Below, piece after piece: positions 1 through 5,477 of a stretch of 5,477 bases of DNA (position 1 is the stretch's first letter; every line of letters begins with the position of its first letter). The position numbers were made by a program, and so were the translations under genes. The stretch is from positions 1 through 5,477 of the forward strand of contig JBEVKV010000215.1 of the NCBI GenBank assembly GCA_040509515.1, written 5' to 3'. The DNA comes from QHXN01 sp040509515 (lineage in GTDB: Bacteria; Acidobacteriota; Blastocatellia; Pyrinomonadales; Pyrinomonadaceae). The notes under the pieces were generated by a model, which worked only from the letters and a program-made list of their open reading frames with translations, was not told where the DNA came from and searched no databases.

Positions 1-2833
1 CGATGCGGAACCCCCGCACCTTCACCTGCCCGTCCGACCGCCCCAGGAACTCAATCGTCCCGTCACCCAGCCAACGCACGCGGTCGCCCGTACGGTACAA
101 ACGTCCCCCCGGCTCCTCCCCGAACGGGTCGGGGATAAACCTTTCGGCCGTCAACCCCGGCCGACTCAGATAACCTCTGGCGAGTCCGTCCCCGCCCGCG
201 TACAACTCGCCCGCCACGCCGACCGGCGCCGGCCGCATCCCCGCGTCCAAGACGTACGCCCGCGTGTTCGCGATCGGGCGGCCGACCGGCACGCTCGCCC
301 CCGTGAGTCGCCACCCCGCCTCCATCCGGTGCGCGCTCGTGAAGGTCGTGTTCTCCGTCGGCCCGTACCCGTTGATCAGTACGCACCCGGCACCGCCCTC
401 CAGCACCCGCGCGACGTGCGACGGCGACAGCACGTCGCCTCCCGCCAGCAGTTGCCGCAAGCCCCGCAGCGCCTCCGCCTGCGCGTCCACCATCTGGTGG
501 AACAGACCGGCCGTGAGCCACAAGGTCGTCACGCCGTGGCGGGCGAGCGCCGCGGCCAACTCCTCGGGCGAGTGCGCGCCGGGCGGCATCACGGCGAGCC
601 GCGCCCCGTGGAGCAGCGCCCCCCAGACCTCGAAGGTCGAGGCGTCGAAGGAGGCGGGAGCCAGTTGGAGGAACGTCTCGGCGGGGCCGAACTCGGCGTA
701 GTCTGTGCCACGCACGAGCCGCACCACGGCGCGGTGCGGGACGGCGACGCCCTTCGGCACGCCCGTCGAGCCAGACGTGTACATCACGTAGGCGAGGTTG
801 TCGGCCGTGACGCTCGCAGTGTGTGCGACGGGCTCGTACTTGCCCGCCGTCGCTTCCCCTTCGGCGTCGAGGCAGAAGACGCGCGCCGGCGTCCGCGGCA
901 GTCGTTCGACCAGATTCCGACGCGTCACGAGCACGGTCGCGCCCGCGTCTTCGAGCATGAAGCGGAGTCGGTCGGCCGGGTACTCGGGGTCGAGCGGGAG
1001 GTACGCGCCGCCGGCCTTCAGGATGCCGAGCAGCCCGACCACCATCTCTATCGAACGTTCGACGCAGAGCCCGACGATGACCTCCGGCCCGACACCGAGC
1101 GCGCGCAGGTGTGCGGCGAGCCGGTCGGCGCGCGCGTCGAGTTCGGCGTAAGTCAGCGCCCGGTCGCCGAGCGAGAGCGCGACGGCGTCGGGCGTGGCGG
1201 CGGCCTGTTGTTCAAAGAGTCGGTGGACGCAGGCGTCGCGCGGGTACTCGGTGCGCGTGTCGTTCCAGCGTGCGAGTCGGCGGCGCTCGGCGTCGGTCAG
1301 CAGCGGAAGGTCGGCGACGCGTCGGTCGGGGTCTGCGGCCACGGCTTCGAGCAGTGTGAGCAGGTGGCCGCACATGCGCTCGACCGTCTCGGCGTCGAAG
1401 AGGTCGGTGCTGTACTCGACGCTGACGAGCAGCCCGTCTTCGTTCTTCGCCACGCTGAAGGTCATGTCGAACTTGGTCGTCGCGCCTTCGACCCCGAGCG
1501 TGCTCGTCCGCAGACCCGGCAGATGCTGCTCGCCCTGCGGCGCGTTCTGCATCACCAGCATGACCTGAAACAGCGGCGGCCGGCTCGGGTCGCGGCGCGG
1601 CTGCAACTCCTCGACCAGCTTCTCGAACGGCAAATCCTGATGCGCGTAAGCGCCGAAGGTCACCTCGCGCACGCGCGCGAGCAGTTCTGTGAAACTGTCT
1701 TCGCCCGCGACGCGCGTGCGCAGCGCGAGCGTGTTGACGAAGAACCCGATCAAGCCTTCGATCTCCGCGCGGTTGCGGTTCGCTATCGCCGTGCCGACCG
1801 TGATGTCTTCCTGCCCGGTGTGGCGTTGGAGCAGGACGTTCAGCGCGGCGAGCAGCGTCATGAAGAGCGTCACGCCGCCGCGGTTGCTCAACTCTTCCAG
1901 CCTCGCCACGACCGGCGCGGGCACGCCGAACGCGTGCGACGCACCGCGGAAAGATTGCACCGGCGGGCGCGGCCTGTCGGTCGGCAGCTCCAACACCGCC
2001 GCGCCCGTCAACTGCTCGCGCCAGTACGTGAGCTGGCGTTCGAGCACCTCGCCCTGAAGCCACGCGCGCTGCCACGCCGCGTAGTCTGCGTACTGGACGG
2101 GCAACTCCGCGAGCGGCGACTCGCGCCCCTCCGAGAAGGCCGCGTAGAGTGTGCCCACCTCCCTGACAAGCACGCCCATCGACCACCCGTCAGAGACGAT
2201 GTGATGCATCGTCGCGTGCAGCACATGCTCCTCTTCGCCCAGCCTGACGACGCCCGCGCGCAGCAGCGGCCCCCGCTCAAGGTCGAAGGGTCGCAGCGCC
2301 TCCTCCGTCAGAGCGGCGCGCAGCCGCCTCTCGCGCTCCGCCTCCGGCAGAGTGCTTAGATCGACGACCGGCAGGTCGAACGCGCGCGGCTCGTGGATGA
2401 CCTGCACCGGGCGCTCGCCCTGCTGCTCGAAGGTCGTCCGCAGCGCCTCGTGCCGCCGCACCACCTCGCCCAGCGCCGCCGCCATCGCCCCGGCGTCGAA
2501 GCGCCCCGCCATCCGCAGCGCCACCGGCATGTTGTAGGCCGCGCTCTCCGGCTCCATCTGCTGCACGAACCAGAGCCGCTGCTGCGCGAACGAGAGCGGG
2601 AGGTCGCCTCCGCGCGGCGTGGGGCGCACGCGCTGCGCGTCCGAGGCAGACGCGGCCGGCGACGACTGCGCCTCGCGCAGGAAGCTCATCACCTCGGCCT
2701 TGCGCGCGGCCAACTCCTCGCGCAGCGCGGGCGTGAGCGCGCCCTCGGCCGCCGTATAGCGCAGCCGGTCGCCGTCGGCGCGCAGCGCGACGCCGAGAGC
2801 GCGAAGGCGTGAGAGAAATTCAATGGTGCTCAT
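1..2833 (-). CDS. Nonribosomal peptide synthetase, N-terminal part (docking-C-A), 3' end outside window
   Basis: This is the first 944 residues of an NRPS, uninterrupted from the ATG at 2833 to the window edge. Residues 1-58 resemble a TubC N-terminal docking domain (IEFLSRLRALGV, then DRLRYTAAEGALTP). Residues 77 to about 510 are a condensation domain: SFAQQRLWF at 81-89, catalytic HHIVSDGW at 210-217, ANRNRAEIEGLIGFF near 351-365, and HQDLPFEKLVEEL near 398-409. These motifs look like the LCL class, which joins two L-residues. The adenylation domain follows from about 535: LTYAE at 560, LKAGGAYLPLDP at 605, YTSGSTGVPKG at 685, FDASTFEVWG at 729, NGYGPTE at 821, GELYAGGDGL at 875, YRTGD at 913, and GRSDGQVKVRGFRI at 931-944, which is A8 and is cut by the edge. 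The specificity residues D730, A731, F734, W772, L796, G798, G822, T830 and F831 resemble known valine codes. The carrier domain, later modules and A10 lysine are not visible. It follows sbnB by 31 bp. Confidence 0.97.
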   Translation of the reverse strand, partial: MSTIEFLSRLRALGVALRADGDRLRYTAAEGALTPALREELAARKAEVMSFLREAQSSPAASASDAQRVRPTPRGGDLPLSFAQQRLWFVQQMEPESAAYNMPVALRMAGRFDAGAMAAALGEVVRRHEALRTTFEQQGERPVQVIHEPRAFDLPVVDLSTLPEAERERRLRAALTEEALRPFDLERGPLLRAGVVRLGEEEHVLHATMHHIVSDGWSMGVLVREVGTLYAAFSEGRESPLAELPVQYADYAAWQRAWLQGEVLERQLTYWREQLTGAAVLELPTDRPRPPVQSFRGASHAFGVPAPVVARLEELSNRGGVTLFMTLLAALNVLLQRHTGQEDITVGTAIANRNRAEIEGLIGFFVNTLALRTRVAGEDSFTELLARVREVTFGAYAHQDLPFEKLVEELQPRRDPSRPPLFQVMLVMQNAPQGEQHLPGLRTSTLGVEGATTKFDMTFSVAKNEDGLLVSVEYSTDLFDAETVERMCGHLLTLLEAVAADPDRRVADLPLLTDAERRRLARWNDTRTEYPRDACVHRLFEQQAAATPDAVALSLGDRALTYAELDARADRLAAHLRALGVGPEVIVGLCVERSIEMVVGLLGILKAGGAYLPLDPEYPADRLRFMLEDAGATVLVTRRNLVERLPRTPARVFCLDAEGEATAGKYEPVAHTASVTADNLAYVMYTSGSTGVPKGVAVPHRAVVRLVRGTDYAEFGPAETFLQLAPASFDASTFEVWGALLHGARLAVMPPGAHSPEELAAALARHGVTTLWLTAGLFHQMVDAQAEALRGLRQLLAGGDVLSPSHVARVLEGGAGCVLINGYGPTENTTFTSAHRMEAGWRLTGASVPVGRPIANTRAYVLDAGMRPAPVGVAGELYAGGDGLARGYLSRPGLTAERFIPDPFGEEPGGRLYRTGDRVRWLGDGTIEFLGRSDGQVKVRGFRI

Positions 2834-2864
2834 ACGCTGCACTGCGCGTCGTTCCCGCGCGTTG

Positions 2865-3926
2865 CTACCACGACTCCGCCCACGAGTCGGGGGAGAATTC
2901 TTCGAGCATCGACCCGCGGCCTTCTTCGGCGGCGAGCCGGTAGACGAGCTGCGCCACGGCGAGGTCGAGGATGCCGAGCCCGAACGGGCTGAAGACCGCG
3001 ACGGCGTTCGGGTCTTTGCGCGCGGGGGCCGTCCCGGCGGTCACGTCGGCGAGCGTGCACCTGACGAAGTCGCGGTTGCCCGCGAGCTGTTCGGCGAGAT
3101 GGATGGAGGTCTGCGCGCGGCTCACATGGTCAACGTCGTCCACGACGTTCTCGCAGGCGAGGATGACTTCGGGCGAGAGGTCGCGGAGCGAGACGTGGAG
3201 GACGACCGCGCCCGGCGCGCAGACCGAGAGGTCGAAGACGTGCGGCGCGAGCGCGGTGGTGGCGAACGAAATCAGCGACGAGCTTTTCAAGACTTCGCTC
3301 ACCTCACTCCGCACGTTCACACGCAAGCCCGGCCGCAGCGCGAGACACTTCTCCCTGAAGCGCTCGGCGTGATGCACGTCCGTGTCGAAGACGTCGAACT
3401 CGCCCGCCCCTTCCGGGAACGCCGCCAGCAGGAAGCGCGCCACCTCGTAGTTAATCGCGCCGCAGCCGATGAGCCCGACGCGTTCGGGCGCGCCCGCTGC
3501 ACACAGATAACTCGCCGCGAGCGCGGCGCTGGCCGCCGTCCGCTTCGCGCTGATGACCGAGCCTTCGGAGATGAGGACGGGCCGGCCCGTCCGCGCCGAG
3601 TTGAGGATGACCACCGCCGACGCGCGATTGATCTGCAAATCGCGGTTGGACGGGAAGGACGAGACCCACTTCATCCCGGCTACGTCGAACTCGCCGCCGA
3701 GGTACGCCGGCAGCGCGATGATCCGGCTCCGCGCGTCGTGCGGGAAGCGCAGAAAGATCGAATGCGGCAGAGAACTGGCGCCCGCGGCGTGAGCCTCGTA
3801 GGCCCGCCGCGCGAGCTGCATCAACTCGACCTCGCGCCCGCGCAGCAGCTCGATCACGTCGCCGCCGCGCAGAATGACTACATTCCCGCCGTCACGCATT
3901 CCCTTGTCCTCAACGGCTGCTCCCAT
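2865..3926 (-). CDS. sbnB: SbnB-type ACEGA dehydrogenase (L-2,3-diaminopropionate synthesis)
   Basis: The 353-residue protein belongs to the ornithine cyclodeaminase / mu-crystallin superfamily and resembles staphyloferrin B enzyme SbnB (about 336 residues). The family uses NAD+ to oxidise and hydrolyse ACEGA, releasing L-2,3-diaminopropionate and 2-oxoglutarate in the cytosol. Visible family blocks are SLPHSIFLRFP at 52-62, RIIALPAYLGGE at 68-79, the substrate-site stretch GMKWVSSFPSN at 84-94, EGSVISAKRTAASAALAA at 121-138, and the Rossmann dinucleotide loop GLIGCGAIN at 151-159. The C-terminal part has VVDDVDHVSR and FSPFGLGILDLA. The start is ambiguous. The ATG at 3926 has GGAGAGGTG upstream, while a second in-frame ATG at 3899 (residue 10) has GAGGA seven bases upstream and fits the family N-terminus slightly better. 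I give the longer form. The gene overlaps the end of sbnA by 49 bases (22 with the shorter start), so translational coupling is likely. Its function depends on the adjacent SbnA product. Confidence 0.93.
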   Translation of the reverse strand: MGAAVEDKGMRDGGNVVILRGGDVIELLRGREVELMQLARRAYEAHAAGASSLPHSIFLRFPHDARSRIIALPAYLGGEFDVAGMKWVSSFPSNRDLQINRASAVVILNSARTGRPVLISEGSVISAKRTAASAALAASYLCAAGAPERVGLIGCGAINYEVARFLLAAFPEGAGEFDVFDTDVHHAERFREKCLALRPGLRVNVRSEVSEVLKSSSLISFATTALAPHVFDLSVCAPGAVVLHVSLRDLSPEVILACENVVDDVDHVSRAQTSIHLAEQLAGNRDFVRCTLADVTAGTAPARKDPNAVAVFSPFGLGILDLAVAQLVYRLAAEEGRGSMLEEFSPDSWAESW

Positions 3927-4882
3927 AAGTGAGACACCTCTCCGAAGTATTTGCTTACCCACTCGTCCGAATAGATCGTGTCGAGATAGCGTTCGCCGCG
4001 GTCGGGCAGAATCAGCACGCACGTCGAGCCGGGTTCGAGTTCGCCTTTCACCTGCTCGAACGCAGACAACACCGCCCCCGACGAACCGCCCGCGAGGATG
4101 GCCTCGGTCTGCACCAGCCGCCGGCAGCCCACGACGCACTCCAAGTCCGTGACGTGGATGCAGCGGTCTTCCAGCCCCGGCTGGTAGAGCTGCGGGCGCA
4201 GCGCAGCGCCGTGGCCGGGGACGAGCCGCTTGGCGCGCGCGCCGCCGAAGATGACGCTGCCCACCGCGTCCACGGCGATGATTTTCGTCCGCAGCCCGCG
4301 CTCGCGGATGTAGCTGTGGCACCCGCGCAGCGTGCCGCATGTGCTGGCCGCGCAGAAGAGGTAATCGACCTTGCCGTCGAGCGCTTCGACGATCTCGCGC
4401 ATCGTCTGGTGGTGCGCGAGCGCGTTGTCGAGGTTCGAGTACTGGTCGGGCCAAAAACCGTGTTCGGTGCTGGCGAGCAGCTCACGCACGCGGTCGAGAC
4501 GCGCCTGAAGGAACTCGCCCGTCTCCGGGTGCGGCTCCACCACCATGTCTACTTCCGCGCCGTAGATTTCCAGCAGGCGGATGTTCTGCGCGGTCGTCTT
4601 CGGGTCGACGACGCAGATGAAGCGCAGGCCGTAGAAGGAGCACACCTGCGCCAGCCCGATCCCCATGTTCCCCGAACTCGACTCGACGACGACCGTGTCC
4701 GGATGGATGCGCCCGGCCGCCATGGCGTTTTTGATGACGATGAGGGCGGCCCTGTCCTTGATGCTGCCGCCGGGGTTGAGCGCCTCCAGCTTCGCGTGGA
4801 CGGCGAGGTCGCAGTCACGGCCGACGTGCTTCAGCCTGACCATCGGCGTGTTACCAATGCTCGATAAGACTCCTTCGTTCAT
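3878..4882 (-). CDS. sbnA: SbnA-type PLP-dependent ACEGA synthase (L-2,3-diaminopropionate synthesis)
   Basis: The 334-residue protein is a fold-type II PLP enzyme of the cysteine synthase family. It resembles SbnA of staphyloferrin B synthesis (about 326 residues), which condenses O-phospho-L-serine with L-glutamate to ACEGA. IGNTPMVRL at 9-17 opens the domain. The PLP lysine is K42 in NPGGSIKDR (36-44). The cofactor-binding loop is ESSSGNMGIGLA at 67-78, where cysteine synthases usually read TSGNTG. SbnA-like blocks include CVVDPKTTAQN at 90-100, STCGTLRG at 180-187, AVDAVGSVIFGG at 203-214, GCRRL at 252-256, AGGSSGAVLSA at 264-274 and ILPDRGERYLDT at 291-302. The ATG at 4882 is chosen because AAGGGGAG lies four bases upstream and the family N-terminus begins just after it. 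The frame stays open much further upstream, but that part reads as noise across mbtH. The last 20 or so residues, after the usual family end near 315, overlap the start of sbnB. A plain cysteine synthase is less likely, given the adjacent sbnB. Confidence 0.93.
   Translation of the reverse strand: MNEGVLSSIGNTPMVRLKHVGRDCDLAVHAKLEALNPGGSIKDRAALIVIKNAMAAGRIHPDTVVVESSSGNMGIGLAQVCSFYGLRFICVVDPKTTAQNIRLLEIYGAEVDMVVEPHPETGEFLQARLDRVRELLASTEHGFWPDQYSNLDNALAHHQTMREIVEALDGKVDYLFCAASTCGTLRGCHSYIRERGLRTKIIAVDAVGSVIFGGARAKRLVPGHGAALRPQLYQPGLEDRCIHVTDLECVVGCRRLVQTEAILAGGSSGAVLSAFEQVKGELEPGSTCVLILPDRGERYLDTIYSDEWVSKYFGEVSHLWEQPLRTRECVTAGM
3907..3911 (-). promoter_or_regulatory. Alternative ribosome binding site for a shorter sbnB start
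   Basis: GAGGA on the minus strand is seven bases upstream of the in-frame ATG at 3899. The spacing is better than that of the upstream site, and the resulting protein would begin eight residues before the conserved VVILRGGDV stretch. Confidence 0.45.
3935..3943 (-). promoter_or_regulatory. Ribosome binding site for the longer sbnB start
   Basis: GGAGAGGTG on the minus strand lies inside the 3' end of sbnA. Its GAGG core is ten bases from the ATG at 3926. It competes with a second site for the downstream ATG at 3899. Confidence 0.5.
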
Positions 4883-4886
4883 CACA

Positions 4887-4894
4887 CTCCCCTT
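4887..4894 (-). promoter_or_regulatory. Ribosome binding site of sbnA
   Basis: AAGGGGAG on the minus strand lies four bases upstream of the ATG at 4882. This site decides the sbnA start, since the frame remains open for a long way further upstream without family-like sequence. Confidence 0.75.
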
Positions 4895-4913
4895 CGGATG
4901 GATTGCGGCCAAC

Positions 4914-4929
4914 TCCGCGCGGTCGCGGA
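4914..4929 (-). repeat. Small GC-rich hairpin in the sbnA leader
   Basis: TCCGCG, a four-base loop and CGCGGA form a six-pair perfect stem, ending about 30 bases upstream of the sbnA ATG. In DNA this GC-rich, such stems arise by chance, so a role is unproven. Confidence 0.3.
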
Positions 4930-5000
4930 CGAATGACGATGCGGCTCGTCTTACTTGTGGGTGAAAAGAATCGGCGCCCCCGAATCGTGTGCGCCCGCGC

Positions 5001-5018
5001 GCCCGACACCGACCGGGC
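5001..5018 (-). repeat. Small hairpin just after the mbtH stop
   Basis: GCCCG and CGGGC form a five-pair stem around an eight-base loop, starting four bases after the mbtH stop codon. There is no following U-tract, so it looks more like an mRNA-stabilising or attenuating hairpin than a terminator, if it does anything. Confidence 0.3.
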
Positions 5019-5022
5019 AGGC

Positions 5023-5241
5023 TCAACCCCCCGCGGACTCTTCCATCTTCTTTCTGAGACTCAGGGGGCGCATGTCCGTCCACACCTCCTCGATGTAGGC
5101 GAGGCACTCGGCCTTCGTCCCCGACTTGCCCGCGTCGTTCCAGCCCAGCGCGTTCTCGCGGTCGGCCGGCCAAATCGAGTACTGCTCCTCGTGGTTCACC
5201 ACCACCTTGTAAATCGTGTTGTCTTCTCTCTCTTCGTTCAT
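5023..5241 (-). CDS. mbtH: MbtH-like NRPS accessory protein
   Basis: This 72-residue protein has the standard MbtH-family size. It shows the family signature: N16, E18, Q20, S22 and W24-P25 in NHEEQYSIWP, then GW at 33-34, L47, and WTDMRP at 54-59 followed by LSLR. Such proteins bind adenylation domains of NRPSs in the cytosol and are often required for their solubility or activity. The ATG at 5241 has GAGAGGA four bases upstream, and the protein is full length from there. It is the first gene of the apparent operon and the likely partner is the NRPS encoded downstream, whose adenylation domain is in this window, though later modules could also be clients. The residue two before the conserved GW is alanine (A31), where many homologues have proline. 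A gap of 140 bp separates it from sbnA. Confidence 0.96.
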   Translation of the reverse strand: MNEEREDNTIYKVVVNHEEQYSIWPADRENALGWNDAGKSGTKAECLAYIEEVWTDMRPLSLRKKMEESAGG

Positions 5242-5245
5242 CTCG

Positions 5246-5252
5246 TCCTCTC
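5246..5252 (-). promoter_or_regulatory. Ribosome binding site of mbtH
   Basis: On the minus strand GAGAGGA stands four bases before the ATG at 5241. It is a good Shine-Dalgarno match and supports that start. Confidence 0.75.
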
Positions 5253-5257
5253 AAATA

Positions 5258-5272
5258 GTTGGCTGTCCCAAC
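5258..5272 (-). repeat. Inverted repeat next to the mbtH ribosome binding site
   Basis: GTTGG, a five-base spacer and CCAAC make a perfect inverted repeat whose inner edge is 16 bases upstream of the mbtH ATG and five bases from its ribosome binding site. As RNA it could form a small hairpin affecting translation; as DNA it could be an operator half-site pair. Confidence 0.4.
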
Positions 5273-5284
5273 AGAAATCAGGTC

Positions 5285-5307
5285 GGCCGGACGCGCGTCC
5301 ACCGGCC
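5285..5307 (-). repeat. GC-rich imperfect palindrome in the mbtH leader
   Basis: GGCCGG at 5285-5290 and CCGGCC at 5302-5307 flank a core containing the perfect 12-bp palindrome GGACGCGCGTCC (5289-5300). As RNA the segment can fold as GGAC/GTCC over a GCGC loop, continued by GGCC/GGCC past a three-base bulge. It is the strongest secondary structure seen in the upstream region. Confidence 0.45.
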
Positions 5308-5457
5308 TCTTCGCGCGGTAATCCGTCGCCAAACCTGCTGCTCGCAGTATTCGGGCAAGAGGCCAATGCCCCTTCAATTTAGTCGTCCTGACGGGTGAGA
5401 AATAACCGAATGTGTAGGCGTGCCTAGTACGGGAGATGCAGAGGAAGTAGCTGGGCA

Positions 5458-5473
5458 ACAGTCACTCGACTGT
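5458..5473 (-). repeat. Perfect inverted repeat near the right edge
   Basis: ACAGTC, a four-base spacer and GACTGT form a perfect six-base inverted repeat. The flanks GGG (5453-5455) and CCCC (5474-5477) extend it imperfectly. It may be an operator, the hairpin of an upstream gene's terminator, or part of a repeated element cut by the window edge. Confidence 0.4.
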
Positions 5474-5477
5474 CCCC

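Larger units (their letters stand above)
4883..5022 (-). other. mbtH-sbnA intergenic region without a gene
   Basis: These 140 bp hold no coding sequence I can recognise. They contain the sbnA ribosome binding site and two small perfect inverted repeats, at 4914-4929 and 5001-5018. No T-run follows the one next to mbtH, so a strong intrinsic terminator is not apparent and read-through from mbtH into sbnA is plausible. Confidence 0.6.
5242..5477 (-). other. Upstream leader region of the operon, no gene recognised
   Basis: These 236 bp precede mbtH and reach the window edge. They are visibly less GC-rich than the genes and hold several inverted repeats (5258-5272, 5285-5307, 5458-5473). An open minus-strand frame crosses most of it but its translation matches no family I know, and it continues out of frame over mbtH. 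I found no convincing -35/-10 pair and no Fur-like A/T-rich palindrome. The operon promoter is probably here or just beyond the edge. Confidence 0.5.

Noticed and set aside
329..2359. Long plus-strand open frame of about 676 codons
   Set aside because: It lies exactly opposite the NRPS in aligned codon register. Its translation is Arg/Ala/Gln/His-rich with no family motif, while the minus strand shows every NRPS core motif. It is a GC-driven shadow.
2823..3932. Plus-strand open frame opposite sbnB
   Set aside because: The translation is Arg-, Asp- and Glu-rich with no recognisable domain, and the minus strand encodes a complete SbnB.
3927..4454. N-terminal extension of sbnB into the sbnA coding region
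   Set aside because: It would overlap most of sbnA's 3' half, and the translated extension is Arg/Pro-rich without family similarity.
3929..4867. Plus-strand open frame opposite sbnA
   Set aside because: It is a low-complexity translation opposite a complete SbnA with all PLP-binding motifs.
5001..5018. Intrinsic terminator after mbtH
   Set aside because: The stem has only five pairs and is not followed by a run of T on the transcribed strand, so it is listed only as a weak hairpin.
5338..5373. Possible promoter TTGAAG ... AATACT upstream of mbtH
   Set aside because: The spacing is 20 bases and both hexamers match the consensus at only four of six positions, so it is no better than chance.
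4883..5458. N-terminal extension of sbnA up to an ATG at 5458
   Set aside because: The extension crosses mbtH in a different frame and shows no homology. The ATG at 4882 has a good Shine-Dalgarno and matches the family start.
5242..5477. Fur box for iron-regulated siderophore synthesis
   Set aside because: No A/T-rich GATAATGATAATCATTATC-like palindrome is present.
1..5477. CRISPR array, tRNA, rRNA or insertion sequence
   Set aside because: I see no regularly spaced direct repeats, no tRNA-like cloverleaf and no transposase motif.

Overview
The window is a high-GC bacterial segment carrying the start of a nonribosomal peptide biosynthetic operon. All four recognisable genes lie on the minus strand, transcribed from the right edge to the left: an MbtH-like protein (5023-5241), an SbnA-type PLP synthase (3878-4882), an SbnB-type dehydrogenase (2865-3926), and the first 944 residues of a nonribosomal peptide synthetase (1-2833) that runs off the left edge. 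I see no credible plus-strand gene. The long plus-strand open frames are shadows of the GC-rich genes opposite.

The genes form one pathway. SbnA and SbnB families make L-2,3-diaminopropionate (L-Dap) from O-phospho-L-serine and L-glutamate, via N-(1-amino-1-carboxy-2-ethyl)glutamate (ACEGA). MbtH-like proteins bind and activate NRPS adenylation domains. The NRPS starts with a TubC-type docking domain, then a condensation domain that looks like the LCL type, then an adenylation domain with a valine-like specificity signature (D-A-F-W-L-G-G-T-F). The window ends inside adenylation core motif A8, so the carrier domain and later modules are out of sight. The natural reading is a cluster for a Dap-containing peptide in which a later, unseen module uses the Dap.

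Between mbtH and sbnA is a 140-bp gap without a gene but with small hairpins. The sbnA and sbnB reading frames overlap, and sbnB and the NRPS are 31 bp apart, which suggests co-transcription. The 236 bp upstream of mbtH are visibly less GC-rich and hold several inverted repeats, but no promoter or Fur-type operator I can defend.

The organism cannot be fixed from this sequence. High GC, Shine-Dalgarno starts and NRPS style suit a soil bacterium such as an Acidobacteriota or Myxococcota member. That is inference only.
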